From the NCBI RefSeq assembly GCF_014170375.1, contig NZ_LZZW01000003.1, positions 1 through 64,000 on the forward strand: a DNA stretch of 64,000 nucleotides. Direction: 5' to 3'. The position numbers and the translations under genes were made by a program. The DNA is from Variovorax sp. UMC13. Its GTDB lineage: Bacteria; Pseudomonadota; Gammaproteobacteria; Burkholderiales; Burkholderiaceae_C. Positions 1 to 10,138 of this stretch are shown here, in pieces (position 1 is the first letter of the stretch; each line of letters opens with the position of its first letter). The notes under the pieces are model-generated. The model made no database searches, was not told the DNA's origin, and saw nothing but the letters and a program-made list of their open reading frames with translations.

Positions 1-460
1 CAGCCGCATGACCGAGTGGGCGTCCCTGAGCCCGCAGCAACGCGCCCAGGCGCGTTTCAACTTCGCCGAGGTCAAGCAGGTGCCGGCGGACGAGCGCAAG
101 GCCAAGTGGGAGGCCTACCAGGCGCTGACGCCCGAAGCCCGGCGCCAACTGGCCGAGCGCGCGGCGCCGGGCGGCGGTGGGGGTGTCAGTTCGATCCGGG
201 CCGTGTGCTGGCCCTTGGTGCCGCCCGAGAGCACGGGCGCCAGCTTCTGGGCCGGCACCGGTCGGATGGTGGTGGCCGCGCCGGGGGGGCGGGGCGCCGC
301 GCGCTCGGCCAGTTGGCGCCGGGCTTCGGGCGTCAGCGCCTGGTAGGCCTCCCACTTGGCCTTGCGCTCGTCCGCCGGCACCTGCTTGACCTCGGCGAAG
401 TTGAAACGCGCCTGGGCGCGTTGCTGCGGGCTCAGGGACGCCCACTCGGTCATGCGGCTG
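1..460. repeat. 168-bp perfect inverted repeat at the window edge (1-168 / 293-460)
   Basis: Bases 1-168 are the exact reverse complement of bases 293-460, with a 124-base spacer (169-292). Pairing runs from 1/460 to 168/293 and breaks at 169 (g) against 292 (g). The repeated DNA is coding sequence of the DUF3106 gene, so the same peptide beginning MTEWASLSPQQ is encoded on both strands. A perfect arm of this length inside a coding region at the very edge of a sequence is what a fold-back chimera or contig-end assembly artefact looks like. A natural inverted duplication cannot be excluded. Confidence 0.95.
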
Positions 461-804
461 TGCAGGGTCGTCTTGTCGGCCGGCGACAGCTGCGCGAAGT
501 TGCGCGAGAAGGCGAGCCACTTGCGCTTGTGCGCCTCGCTGAGGCCGTCCCAGTGCGCGGCCAGCGGCAACAGGGCCTGCTGCTGCTTGGCACCCAGATC
601 ACGCCACAGGGGCTTCGAGGGCGCCTTGGTGGTTGAAGGGGACGACGCGGCCGCGGCCGCGGACGGGCCCTGGGCGCAGGCGATCGCAGTCCATCCGCCG
701 AGGGCCAGCACCAGCGCCGCGCCAGCGCACAGCACCGCACCCGGGCGCCGTGCAGAGAGCGACTTGGACGGAGCGTGCGGACGGGAGGCAGGGTGAAGCG
801 GCAT
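115..804 (-). CDS. DUF3106 family protein, 3' end altered by fold-back
   Basis: A 229-residue reading frame starts at ATG 804. Residues about 20-45 form an N-terminal hydrophobic signal segment ending near ACAQG, so the protein is probably exported. The body has the alternating Trp/Leu helical pattern of DUF3106 (W..L...Q..AL.PLA..W, KRKWL, LSP, RMTEWASLSP). DUF3106 proteins have no known function. The family commonly lies beside a DUF3619 protein and an ECF sigma factor, as here. The last about 18 codons (from about position 168 down to 115) are antisense of the gene's own sequence, created by the inverted duplication, so the true C-terminus after the Pro-rich segment is not in this window. 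Confidence 0.7.
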   Translation of the reverse strand: MPLHPASRPHAPSKSLSARRPGAVLCAGAALVLALGGWTAIACAQGPSAAAAASSPSTTKAPSKPLWRDLGAKQQQALLPLAAHWDGLSEAHKRKWLAFSRNFAQLSPADKTTLHSRMTEWASLSPQQRAQARFNFAEVKQVPADERKAKWEAYQALTPEARRQLAERAAPRPPGAATTIRPVPAQKLAPVLSGGTKGQHTARIELTPPPPPGAARSASWRRASGVSAW

Positions 805-837
805 GCGGAGAAAAATGGCGTTCGGGATGAACAGGTG

Positions 838-1260
838 TCACTGAGGCTGGGCAGCTTCGGATTTGAGGAATTGCGCGAAACCCGGGTCGGTGTAGGCGGC
901 CGGGGGCAGGGCGTCGGTCAGCAGGGCCGAGTCGAGGTCGGCCAGCTCGCTGGTGCGCTGGTCGTCCTGCCAGACGCTGATGCTGATCAGCCCGGCCACC
1001 AGGGCGACCAGGGGCACGACGGCGCCGAGGCGGGTCCACCAGATGCTGCCGAGCGTGGCCGTGCCGCCATGGGAGGCCACCACGACCGGGGCCGCGCGGG
1101 CCGGCAGCTTGCGCTTGGCCAGCGCCTGGGCGCGGGCGACGCGCAGGCGTTCGCCGATGTCGTGCGGCAACGCGTCCGTGCCGGCGGACAGGCGGGCCGC
1201 GACACGGCGGCCGAATTGCGCCTCCGGGGTCTGACCGGAGGGCGGAAGCGAGATGTTCAT
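838..1260 (-). CDS. DUF3619 family membrane protein
   Basis: A 140-residue protein starting MNISLPPSGQ. It has a soluble basic N-terminal half (residues 1 to about 75), one transmembrane helix (about 80-100, LGAVVPLVALVAGLISISVW) and an acidic C-terminal tail after the helix. This layout and its position directly after an ECF sigma factor match DUF3619. By genetic arrangement it could act as a small anti-sigma-like membrane partner, but that is inference. Its ATG overlaps the sigma factor's TGA (ATGA), so the two are probably translationally coupled. An in-frame upstream extension exists but lies wholly inside the sigma gene. Confidence 0.8.
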   Translation of the reverse strand: MNISLPPSGQTPEAQFGRRVAARLSAGTDALPHDIGERLRVARAQALAKRKLPARAAPVVVASHGGTATLGSIWWTRLGAVVPLVALVAGLISISVWQDDQRTSELADLDSALLTDALPPAAYTDPGFAQFLKSEAAQPQ

Positions 1261-1823
1261 AGCGATATTCCCTTGGCCTTGAGCGCTTTGCTCAGCGCAT
1301 GGACGGCGCGCGAGCAGTGGGTTTTGACGCTGCCTTCGGAGCAGCCCATGGCCGCAGCCGTCTCGGCCACATCCATTTCCTCCCAATAACGCATCAGGAA
1401 AGCCTCGCGTTGACGGCCGGGCAAAGCCGCGATCTGTTCTTCGATTTCATGGAACACCTGCGCGCGCTCGGTGGTCGTCTCCGTGCTCTCCGTCTCCCTG
1501 GAGTCGGTCGGCGAGACGAAGTTCTCCAGCAGGTCGAAATCTCCGCTGTCGTCGGGTGTTTCGAAGTCGCTGAGGTTGGAGAACAGCGCCCGGCGCGTCT
1601 TCTGCCGGCGAAACCAGTCGAGGGTGCAGTTCGACAGGATGCGCTGGAACAGCATCGGCAGCTCGGCGACCGGCTTGTCGCCGTAATGCTCCGCCAGCTT
1701 CATCATGCTGTCCTGCACGATGTCGAGCGCGGCTTCCTCGTCCCGCACGTGGTAGATCGAGCGCTTGAAGGCTCGGCGTTCCACGCTTTTCAGAAAATCG
1801 GACAGTTCTTGTTCGGTAGCCAA
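1257..1823 (-). CDS. ECF-type RNA polymerase sigma factor
   Basis: A sigma-70 family protein of 188 residues from the TTG start at 1823. Region 2 is seen at about 10-75 (VRDEEAALDIVQDSMMKLAEHY and FQRILSNCTLDWFRRQ) and region 4 at about 125-180 (LPGRQREAFLMRYWEEM, then a helix-turn-helix ending GSVKTHCSRAVHAL). An acidic insertion of about 35 residues separates the two. The frame is open much further upstream but the extra residues are not sigma-like. The TTG gives the start MATEQELSDF that I recall for close relatives. No clear Shine-Dalgarno precedes it, so the start is uncertain. The gene is divergent from ilvI and overlaps the DUF3619 gene by ATGA. Confidence 0.85.
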   Translation of the reverse strand: MATEQELSDFLKSVERRAFKRSIYHVRDEEAALDIVQDSMMKLAEHYGDKPVAELPMLFQRILSNCTLDWFRRQKTRRALFSNLSDFETPDDSGDFDLLENFVSPTDSRETESTETTTERAQVFHEIEEQIAALPGRQREAFLMRYWEEMDVAETAAAMGCSEGSVKTHCSRAVHALSKALKAKGISL

Positions 1824-1951
1824 CGGAAGAGGGCGCTTTGCCGCGCCGTGTGGGGGATTCTCGTGACCCGCGCAAGCGGTGCTCTTGTCGGGCTGGATTA
1901 TTGCATCGTGTGCGCTTTGGCGTCGGCGGTGCGGGGGGTGTCGGCCTTCGG

Positions 1952-1960
1952 TGTCATAAT
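1952..1960 (+). promoter_or_regulatory. possible extended -10 promoter upstream of ilvI
   Basis: The string TGTCATAAT resembles an extended -10 element (TGn plus a 5/6 match to TATAAT). It lies about 150 bases before the ilvI ATG. No convincing -35 box is visible, which is tolerated for extended -10 promoters. The remaining leader to 2110 shows no hairpin with a T-run and no peptide rich in Ile, Val or Leu, so I see no attenuator here. Confidence 0.3.
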
Positions 1961-2110
1961 GCGCGCTGCAATTCAAAGGCAAACGGGTCAAGGTCCGGCG
2001 AAACATCAGTTCGCCCATGGCTTTGGCCTCAAGTCCTGACGCGACCTCACAAGGGTTGGCAAGGGGCACCCAAGGTTTTTCGTTCCCGAAAACTCGAAAG
2101 GTTGATCATC

Positions 2111-3889
2111 ATGGAAATCTCCAAGGCGGAGATCGCTTCCGCTGCAGCCGCGTCTGCAGGCGGCGCACCCCAAGAACTCATGGGCGCAGAGGTGCTGGTC
2201 AAGGCCCTCCAGGCCGAAGGCGTCCAGTACATCTGGGGCTACCCCGGCGGTGCGGTTCTCTACATCTACGACGCTTTCTACAAGCAAGACACGATTCAGC
2301 ATGTGCTGGTGCGCCACGAACAGGCGGCCGTGCATGCGGCGGACGGCTATGCGCGCGCCACCGGCGAAGTCGGGGTGGCGCTGGTCACCTCCGGTCCGGG
2401 CCTGACCAATGCGGTCACGGGCATCGCCACGGCCTACATGGACTCCATCCCGATGGTGATCATCTCGGGCCAGGTGCCGACGGCCGCCATCGGGCTCGAC
2501 GCCTTCCAGGAGTGCGACACGGTCGGCATCACCCGCCCCATCGTCAAGCACAACTTCCTCGTCAAGGATCCCAAGGACCTGGCGATGACGATGAAGAAGG
2601 CCTTCCACATCGCCCGCACCGGCCGTCCGGGCCCGGTGGTGGTGGACATCCCGAAGGACGTCTCCTTCAAGAAGGTCCCGTACCACGGCTATCCCGACAA
2701 GGTCGAGATGCGTTCGTACAACCCGGTGCGCAAGGGCCACGGCGGCCAGATCCGCAAGGCGCTGCAGCTGCTGCTCAACGCCAAGCGCCCCTACATCTAC
2801 ACCGGCGGCGGCGTGCTGCTGAGCAACGCCACCAACGAGCTGCGCACGCTGGTCGACATGCTGGGCTACCCGGTCACGAACACGCTGATGGGCCTGGGCG
2901 CCTATCCCGCGAGCGACCGCAAGTTCCTGGGCATGCTGGGCATGCACGGCACGATCGAGGCCAACAACGCGATGCAGGGCTGCGACGTGCTGCTGGCCGT
3001 GGGCGCGCGCTTCGACGACCGCGTGATCGGCAACCCTAAGCACTTCGCGCAGAACGAACGCAAGATCATCCACATCGACATCGACCCGTCGAGCATCTCC
3101 AAGCGCGTCAAGGTCGACATCCCGATCGTGGGCGACGTCAAGGACGTGCTGACCGAGCTGATCTCGATGATCCGCGAAGCCACGCAGAAGCCCGACGCCG
3201 GCGCGCTGGCCGACTGGTGGAAGACCATCGAGAGCTGGCGCAGCAAGGACTGCCTCAAGTACGACCGCGGCAACACCGACGTGATCAAGCCGCAGTACGT
3301 GGTCGAGACGCTCTGGAACATGACCAAGGACGCCGATGCCTACATCACGTCCGACGTGGGCCAGCACCAGATGTGGGCCGCGCAGTACTACCGCTTCGAC
3401 GAGCCGCGCCGCTGGATCAACTCGGGCGGCCTGGGCACCATGGGCGTGGGCATTCCCTACGCGATGGGCATCAAGCTCGCCAAGCCGGAGTCCGAGGTGT
3501 TCACCATCACCGGCGAAGGCTCGGTGCAGATGTGCATCCAGGAGCTCTCGACCTGCCTGCAATACAACACGCCGATCAAGATCTGCGCGCTGAACAACCG
3601 CTACCTCGGCATGGTGCGGCAGTGGCAGGAGATCGAGTACTCGGGCCGCTACAGCCACAGCTACATGGACGCGCTGCCCAACTTCGTGAAGCTGGCCGAG
3701 GCCTATGGCCACGTCGGCATGCTGATCGAACGGCCGCAGGACGTGGAGCCGGCGCTGCGCGAGGCGCGCAAGCTCAAGGACCGCACCGTGTTCATGGATT
3801 TCCGCACCGACCCCACCGAGAACGTGTTCCCGATGGTCAAGGCCGGGATGGGCATCACCGAGATGCTGCTGGGTTCCGAAGACCTTTGA
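2111..3889 (+). CDS. ilvI: acetolactate synthase, large (catalytic) subunit
   Basis: Condenses two pyruvates to acetolactate, or pyruvate and 2-oxobutyrate to acetohydroxybutyrate, the first common step of valine, leucine and isoleucine synthesis. It needs thiamine diphosphate, Mg and FAD. The protein has 592 residues in three domains. The N-terminal domain carries the catalytic Glu in the HEQAAVHAADGYAR motif. The central domain has the RFDDRVIGN segment. The C-terminal ThDP/Mg domain carries TGEGSVQM and the downstream ALNNRYLGMVRQWQ. The frame is open further 5', but the ATG at 2111 begins the family-like sequence and lies near an AAAGG purine stretch. It is the first gene of an ilvI-ilvH-ilvC operon. 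Confidence 0.97.
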   Translation: MEISKAEIASAAAASAGGAPQELMGAEVLVKALQAEGVQYIWGYPGGAVLYIYDAFYKQDTIQHVLVRHEQAAVHAADGYARATGEVGVALVTSGPGLTNAVTGIATAYMDSIPMVIISGQVPTAAIGLDAFQECDTVGITRPIVKHNFLVKDPKDLAMTMKKAFHIARTGRPGPVVVDIPKDVSFKKVPYHGYPDKVEMRSYNPVRKGHGGQIRKALQLLLNAKRPYIYTGGGVLLSNATNELRTLVDMLGYPVTNTLMGLGAYPASDRKFLGMLGMHGTIEANNAMQGCDVLLAVGARFDDRVIGNPKHFAQNERKIIHIDIDPSSISKRVKVDIPIVGDVKDVLTELISMIREATQKPDAGALADWWKTIESWRSKDCLKYDRGNTDVIKPQYVVETLWNMTKDADAYITSDVGQHQMWAAQYYRFDEPRRWINSGGLGTMGVGIPYAMGIKLAKPESEVFTITGEGSVQMCIQELSTCLQYNTPIKICALNNRYLGMVRQWQEIEYSGRYSHSYMDALPNFVKLAEAYGHVGMLIERPQDVEPALREARKLKDRTVFMDFRTDPTENVFPMVKAGMGITEMLLGSEDL

Positions 3890-5563
<1,674 letters not shown>

Positions 5564-5582
5564 TCGGATCGCATCCGCTCCC

Positions 5583-5608
5583 AAAGGCCACCACCCGGTG
5601 GCCTTTTT
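5583..5608 (+). terminator. intrinsic terminator after ilvC
   Basis: The stem AAGGCCACC pairs with GGTGGCCTT across a short ACCC loop and is followed by a T-run. It lies about 20 bases past the ilvC stop, so it ends the ilvIHC transcript before pssA. Confidence 0.9.
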
Positions 5609-5725
5609 CCATTCCGGGCGCGCAGGGCGCCTGAACTACACTGCTGCCGATGAATTTCACCCCTCGTTACGTCATGACTTCGAAGGCTGCGAAGCCCCGT
5701 GCCACCGCTGCCGGAGGCCGTCTTC

Positions 5726-6550
5726 ATGCATGACGACACGCTGCCCGACGACATCGCGCCGCGCAAGCGCCGCAAGGGCATCTACATCCTGCCCAACCTG
5801 TTCACGCTGGCGGCGCTGTTCGGCGGCTTCTACTCGGTCGTGATGGCGATGAACGCGCGCTTCGACTTGGCGGCGCTGGGGGTGTTCGCCGCGATGATCC
5901 TCGACAGCCTCGACGGCCGGGTGGCGCGCATGACCAACACGCAGAGCGCCTTCGGCGAGCAGATGGATTCGCTGTCGGACATGGTGTCCTTCGGGGCCGC
6001 GCCCGCGCTGATCGCCTACGAGTGGTCGCTCAAGGGCCTGGGGCGCTGGGGCTGGATCGCGGCCTTCGTCTACTGCGCCTGCGCGGCGCTGCGGCTCGCA
6101 CGCTTCAACGTCAACACCGGCGTGGTCGACAAGCGCTGGTTCCAGGGCCTGCCCTCGCCGGCGGCCGCGGCCCTGGTCGCGGGCTTCATCTGGCTCATGA
6201 CCGAATGGGGCAAGCGCGGCGGCGAGGTGCTGTACCTCTCGTGGAGCCAGATCACCTGGCTGACCTTCGCCTTCACGCTCTACGCCGGCCTGTCGATGGT
6301 GACCAATGCGCCCTTCTACAGCTTCAAGGACGTGCAGATGAAGAAGAGCGTGCCCTTCGCGGTGATCGTGCTGATCGCGCTGGGCATCGCGGTGATCAAC
6401 ATCCACCCGCCGACCGTGCTGTTCGGTGTGTTCGTGGCCTACGGCCTGAGTGGCTTCGTGGTCTATGCCTGGCGCAAGGCCAAGGGCCAGCAGGTGAGCC
6501 TGATCAGCATGTCCACCGACGAGCCCGACGAACGCGGCTTGCACAAGTAG
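5726..6550 (+). CDS. pssA: CDP-diacylglycerol--serine O-phosphatidyltransferase
   Basis: Makes phosphatidylserine from CDP-diacylglycerol and serine, the committed step to phosphatidylethanolamine, in the inner membrane. The 274-residue protein carries the CDP-alcohol phosphatidyltransferase signature (DSLDGRVARM, then GEQMDSLSD, i.e. DG..AR...G...D...D) at about residues 57-83 and several membrane helices across its length. It is a PssA type II (Bacillus-like integral) enzyme, not the E. coli soluble type. A GTG at 5699 would add nine residues, but GGAGG at 5713-5717 sits at ideal distance from the ATG at 5726, so I use that start. It lies between ilvC and leuA, which supports ordinary housekeeping expression. 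Confidence 0.95.
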   Translation: MHDDTLPDDIAPRKRRKGIYILPNLFTLAALFGGFYSVVMAMNARFDLAALGVFAAMILDSLDGRVARMTNTQSAFGEQMDSLSDMVSFGAAPALIAYEWSLKGLGRWGWIAAFVYCACAALRLARFNVNTGVVDKRWFQGLPSPAAAALVAGFIWLMTEWGKRGGEVLYLSWSQITWLTFAFTLYAGLSMVTNAPFYSFKDVQMKKSVPFAVIVLIALGIAVINIHPPTVLFGVFVAYGLSGFVVYAWRKAKGQQVSLISMSTDEPDERGLHK

Positions 6551-6567
6551 GCTGCGGCTGCTACATT
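6539..6567 (+). promoter_or_regulatory. possible promoter of the leuA leader
   Basis: TTGCAC (6539-6544), a 17-base spacer and TACATT (6562-6567) resemble a weak sigma-70 promoter overlapping the end of pssA. If used, transcription would begin about 6573-6578, right at the leader-peptide ATG, which would make that peptide essentially leaderless and explain the absence of a Shine-Dalgarno. Confidence 0.4.
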
Positions 6568-6577
6568 CACGGCTTCC

Positions 6578-6631
6578 ATGAACAAGATTTCGCTGTCCCT
6601 ACTAGCCATCCCCTTCGGGCGGAGACGGTAG
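6578..6631 (+). CDS. candidate leu leader peptide with tandem rare CTA Leu codons
   Basis: A 17-codon open frame, MNKISLSLLAIPFGRRR, lies between pssA and the terminator before leuA. Three of its codons 6-9 encode Leu (CTG TCC CTA CTA), and CTA is a codon expected to be very rare in so GC-rich a genome. A ribosome stalled there for lack of charged tRNA-Leu would be positioned just upstream of the terminator at 6653-6690. A short CGGGC at 6616-6620 could pair with GCCCG inside the terminator's 5' arm. This is the usual layout of a leucine attenuator. The function is inferred and nothing but the layout supports it. Confidence 0.6.
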   Translation: MNKISLSLLAIPFGRRR

Positions 6632-6652
6632 CGCGCGCGCATATCCCTCATC

Positions 6653-6690
6653 ACGGCCCGTTCGCACCAGCAACGGGCCGTTTTGTTTTT
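6653..6690 (+). terminator. intrinsic terminator (attenuator) in the leuA leader
   Basis: ACGGCCCGTT (6653-6662) pairs perfectly with AACGGGCCGT (6672-6681) across a nine-base loop and runs into TTTTGTTTTT. It lies about 40 bases before the leuA ATG and after the leader peptide, so it would block leuA unless prevented. The loop/arm sequence CACCAGCAAC is also complementary to GTTGCTGGTG just downstream, an alternative fold of unknown meaning. Confidence 0.85.
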
Positions 6691-6730
6691 GGGGTTGCTG
6701 GTGGTTCCACCACCCATCGAAAGAATCGTC

Positions 6731-8431
6731 ATGTTGAAGCAACCGCAAGCCAAATACCGCGCCTTTGCACCGATCGGCCTCAAGGACCGCACCTGGCCCG
6801 ACGCCGTTCTGACCAAGGCGCCTATCTGGCTGTCGACGGACCTGCGTGACGGCAACCAGGCGCTGGTCGAGCCCATGGACATCGACCGCAAGATGCGCAT
6901 GTTCGAGACCCTCGTGGCCATCGGCTTCAAGGAAATCGAAGTCGGTTTCCCTTCCGCCTCGCAGGTCGAATTCGACTTCGTGCGCAAGCTGATCGAGGAA
7001 GACCGCATCCCCGACGACGTGACGATCCAGGTGCTGACGCAGGCGCGCGACCACCTCATCACGCGCACCTTCGAGGCTCTGCAGGGCGCGCCGCGCGCCA
7101 TCGTCCACCTCTACAACGCTGTGGCGCCGATCATGCGGCGCGTGGTGCTCGGCATGGACGAAGACCAGATCGTCGAGCTCGCCACCACGCACGCACAGAT
7201 GTTCAACGACTGCGCCGCCAAGCAGCCGGGCACGCAGTGGACCTTCCAGTACTCGCCCGAGATGTTCTCGGGCACCGACGTGGTGTTCTCCAAACGCGTG
7301 GTCGATGCGGTCACCGCCGTCTGGCAGCCCACGCCCGAGCGCAAGTGCATCGTCAACCTGCCGACCACGGTCGAGCACTCCACGCCGAACATCTTCGCCG
7401 ACATGATCGAGTGGATGCACCGTCATCTGGAACGGCGCGATGCGATCATCCTGTGCGTGCATCCGCACAACGACCGCGGCACCGGCACCGCCGCCGGAGA
7501 GTTGGCCCTGATGGCCGGCGCCGAGCGCATCGAAGGCTGCCTGTTCGGCAACGGCGAGCGCACCGGCAACCTCGACCTGGTGAACGTGGCGCTCAACCTC
7601 TACACGCAGGGCGTCTCGCCCGAACTCGACTTCTCGAACATCGACGAGATCCGCGCCACGGTCGAGCACTGCAACCAGCTCCCGGTGCACCCGCGCCACC
7701 CCTACGTCGGCGACCTGGTCTACACCTCGTTTTCCGGTTCGCACCAGGATGCGATCAAGAAGGCCTTCGCGGCGCGCAAGGAAGGCGACATCTGGGACAT
7801 GCCCTACCTCCCGATCGACCCGAAGGACGTGGGCCGCAGCTACGAGGCCGTGATCCGCGTCAACAGCCAGTCGGGCAAGGGCGGCATGGCCTACCTGCTC
7901 GAGAGCGAATACGGCATCGAGATGCCGCGCCGCCTGCAGATGGAATTCATGCAGGTCGTGCAGCGCGTGATGGACGTGGGCGGCAAGGAGCTGACCGCCG
8001 CCGATCTCTACGCCCTGTTCGAGCGCGAGTACGGCCTGAAGACCGTGCAGGCCTTGCAGCATCGCGTGCTCGAGGAGCAGGGCGAGGGCGCCGCTGCCTC
8101 GGTGCTTCTGCGCGGCGACCTGCCCTGGGAGGGCGAGATCCGGCCCATCGAAGGCCGCGGCAACGGCCCGATCGATGCCTTCATCCATGCCCTCGCCACC
8201 CACACCGGCCACGCGATCCGCGTGATCGACTACCACCAGCATGCGATCGGTGCCGGCGCCGACGCACAGGCTGTGGCCTACCTCGAGCTGCGCATCGACC
8301 AGCAGACGCTGTTCGGCGTGGGCATCGACGCCAACATCGTCTCGGCTTCGCTCAAGGCGATCGTGTCGGGCCTGGAGCGGGCGCGGGCCCAGGGCGCGGC
8401 CAGCGCACAATCGGTGGCTGAAACCGCCTGA
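6731..8431 (+). CDS. leuA: 2-isopropylmalate synthase, long form (LeuA2-type)
   Basis: Condenses acetyl-CoA with 2-oxoisovalerate to 2-isopropylmalate, the committed step to leucine. At 566 residues it belongs to the long IPMS subfamily rather than the ~515-residue E. coli type. The TIM barrel starts at [13 protein letters not shown] (about residue 37), and the metal-binding His pair is in [16 protein letters not shown] (about 246). [11 protein letters not shown] is at about 276. A C-terminal regulatory LeuA dimer domain fills about 430-555. It starts at ATG 6731, 40 bases after the attenuator. A second, different IPMS gene follows only 54 bases downstream. Confidence 0.93.
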   Translation: MLKQPQAKYRAFAPIGLKDRTWPDAVLTKAPIWLSTDLRDGNQALVEPMDIDRKMRMFETLVAIGFKEIEVGFPSASQVEFDFVRKLIEEDRIPDDVTIQVLTQARDHLITRTFEALQGAPRAIVHLYNAVAPIMRRVVLGMDEDQIVELATTHAQMFNDCAAKQPGTQWTFQYSPEMFSGTDVVFSKRVVDAVTAVWQPTPERKCIVNLPTTVEHSTPNIFADMIEWMHRHLERRDAIILCVHPHNDRGTGTAAGELALMAGAERIEGCLFGNGERTGNLDLVNVALNLYTQGVSPELDFSNIDEIRATVEHCNQLPVHPRHPYVGDLVYTSFSGSHQDAIKKAFAARKEGDIWDMPYLPIDPKDVGRSYEAVIRVNSQSGKGGMAYLLESEYGIEMPRRLQMEFMQVVQRVMDVGGKELTAADLYALFEREYGLKTVQALQHRVLEEQGEGAAASVLLRGDLPWEGEIRPIEGRGNGPIDAFIHALATHTGHAIRVIDYHQHAIGAGADAQAVAYLELRIDQQTLFGVGIDANIVSASLKAIVSGLERARAQGAASAQSVAETA

Positions 8432-8438
8432 AAAAAGG

Positions 8439-8457
8439 GCCGGCGCTCGGCGCCGGC
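8439..8457. other. strong GC hairpin between the two leuA genes
   Basis: GCCGGCGC pairs with GCGCCGGC over a TCG triloop, eight bases after the first leuA stop. On the plus strand no T-run follows, so it should not terminate. Six A residues lie on its left, so read on the minus strand it would look like a terminator. It may instead stabilise the upstream mRNA 3' end. Confidence 0.55.
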
Positions 8458-8485
8458 TCGCCCGCCAGAACCACGGAGCGCCACG

Positions 8486-10024
8486 ATGACCGACAAGCTG
8501 ATCATTTTCGACACCACCCTGCGTGACGGCGAGCAATCGCCAGGCGCGTCCATGACCAAGGACGAGAAGCTGCGCATCGCCAAGCAGCTCGAGCGGCTGA
8601 AGGTCGACGTCATCGAGGCCGGCTTTCCCGCCAGCTCGAACGGCGACTTCGAGGCGGTGAAGCTGATCGCGGGCGCGATCAAGGACTCCACCATCTGTGG
8701 GCTGTCGCGCGCCAACGACCGCGACATCGCACGCGCCGCCGAGGCGCTCAAGGGCGCGGCCAGCGGCCGCATCCACACCTTCATCGCCACCTCGCCGCTG
8801 CACATGGAGAAGAAGCTGCGGATGTCGCCCGACGAGGTCTTCGAGCAGGCCAAGCTGTCGGTGCGTTTCGCGCGCAACCTGGTCGGCGACGTCGAGTTCA
8901 GCCCGGAAGACGGCTACCGCAGCGATGTGGACTTCCTGTGCCGCGTGCTCGAGGCGGTGATCGCCGAGGGCGCGACCACCATTAACGTGCCCGACACCGT
9001 GGGCTACGCCATTCCCGAGCTCTACGGCAATTTCATCAAGACCCTGCGCGAGCGCATCCCCAACAGCGACAAGGCGATCTGGTCGGTGCATTGCCACAAC
9101 GACCTGGGCATGGCGGTGGCGAACTCGCTGGCCGGCGTGAAGATCGGCGGCGCGCGCCAGGTCGAGTGCACCATCAACGGCCTGGGCGAGCGTGCCGGCA
9201 ACTGCTCGCTCGAGGAGATCGTGATGGCGGTCAAGACCCGCCGCGACTACTTCGGGCTCGACCTGGGCATCGACACCCAGCACATCCTGGCCGCGAGCCG
9301 CATGGTCAGCCAGACCACCGGCTTCGTGGTGCAGCCCAACAAGGCGGTGGTTGGCGCCAACGCCTTCGCCCATGCCTCGGGCATCCACCAGGACGGCGTG
9401 CTCAAGGCCCGCGACACCTACGAGATCATGCGGGCCGAGGACGTGGGCTGGAGCCACAACAAGATCGTGCTGGGCAAGCTCAGCGGACGCAACGCCTTCA
9501 AGCAGCGCCTGGTCGAACTGGGCGTGACCATGGAGAGCGAGGCGGACATCAACACCGCCTTCGCCCGCTTCAAGGAGCTGGCCGACCGGAAAAGCGAAAT
9601 TTTTGACGAAGACATCCTCGCGCTGGTCAGCGACGAGGAGGGGTCGAACGTTGGTGAGCAGTTCGGCTTCGTCTCCCTGGCGCAGCACAGCGAAACCGGT
9701 GAGCGGCCGCAGGCCCGGGTGGTCTTCACGGTCCAAGGCCGCGAAGTCACCGGCACCTCGGACGGCAACGGCCCGGTCGATGCCTCGCTCAAGGCCATCG
9801 AGAGTCACGTGAAAAGCGGGGCGGAAATGGTGCTTTATTCGGTGAATGCGATCAGCGGATCGACCGAAAGTCAGGGGGAGGTCACGGTTCGGCTGCAAAA
9901 CGCCGGACGGGTCGTCAACGGCGTCGGGGCGGATCCCGACATCGTGGTGGCTTCCGCCAAGGCTTATTTGAGTGCGCTCAACAAGTTACAGAGCCAAGCT
10001 GAGAGAGTGGCGGCGCAAGGGTAG
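8486..10024 (+). CDS. leuA: 2-isopropylmalate synthase, classical form (LeuA1-type)
   Basis: Same reaction as the preceding gene but from the ordinary bacterial IPMS subfamily, with 512 residues. [14 protein letters not shown] is at about residue 10, the metal-binding [14 protein letters not shown] at about 201 and the [14 protein letters not shown] loop at about 231. [12 protein letters not shown], conserved in LeuA, is at about 297, and a C-terminal LeuA dimer (leucine-binding) domain fills about 390-505. A homocitrate or citramalate synthase is possible in principle, but length and motifs fit LeuA best. It lies in the same direction and close to the long-form gene, so both are probably transcribed together. 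Confidence 0.93.
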   Translation: MTDKLIIFDTTLRDGEQSPGASMTKDEKLRIAKQLERLKVDVIEAGFPASSNGDFEAVKLIAGAIKDSTICGLSRANDRDIARAAEALKGAASGRIHTFIATSPLHMEKKLRMSPDEVFEQAKLSVRFARNLVGDVEFSPEDGYRSDVDFLCRVLEAVIAEGATTINVPDTVGYAIPELYGNFIKTLRERIPNSDKAIWSVHCHNDLGMAVANSLAGVKIGGARQVECTINGLGERAGNCSLEEIVMAVKTRRDYFGLDLGIDTQHILAASRMVSQTTGFVVQPNKAVVGANAFAHASGIHQDGVLKARDTYEIMRAEDVGWSHNKIVLGKLSGRNAFKQRLVELGVTMESEADINTAFARFKELADRKSEIFDEDILALVSDEEGSNVGEQFGFVSLAQHSETGERPQARVVFTVQGREVTGTSDGNGPVDASLKAIESHVKSGAEMVLYSVNAISGSTESQGEVTVRLQNAGRVVNGVGADPDIVVASAKAYLSALNKLQSQAERVAAQG

Positions 10025-10078
10025 GTTGTGAAGCGATCCTTTTGTTTCGAGTGAAGAAAAGGGCGCAAGTAACTGTTA

Positions 10079-10107
10079 TTGCGCGCTTATTTTGATTTCG
10101 ATACACT
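10079..10107 (+). promoter_or_regulatory. possible promoter of the PBP7 gene
   Basis: TTGCGC (10079-10084), a 17-base spacer and TACACT (10102-10107) lie 32 bases before the ATG at 10139, in an AT-richer stretch. The match to sigma-70 consensus is modest. Confidence 0.4.
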
Positions 10108-10138
10108 GCGGGTCCTTGTCGCCGCTGGAGATTCCTTG

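Noticed and set aside
16..636. Long plus-strand frames at the left edge
   Set aside because: They run antisense to the DUF3106 gene and exist because of GC-rich codon bias and the inverted duplication.
1956..2039. A leader peptide for ilvI attenuation
   Set aside because: The short frames in this leader contain no run of Ile, Val or Leu codons and no terminator hairpin follows.
8439..8457. Minus-strand terminator between the leuA genes
   Set aside because: The stem plus A-run would terminate minus-strand transcription, but no minus-strand gene ends here, so I list it only as a hairpin.
6602..9898. A 1098-codon minus-strand frame across both leuA genes
   Set aside because: Mirror frame of two certain genes; no ribosome-binding site or domain.
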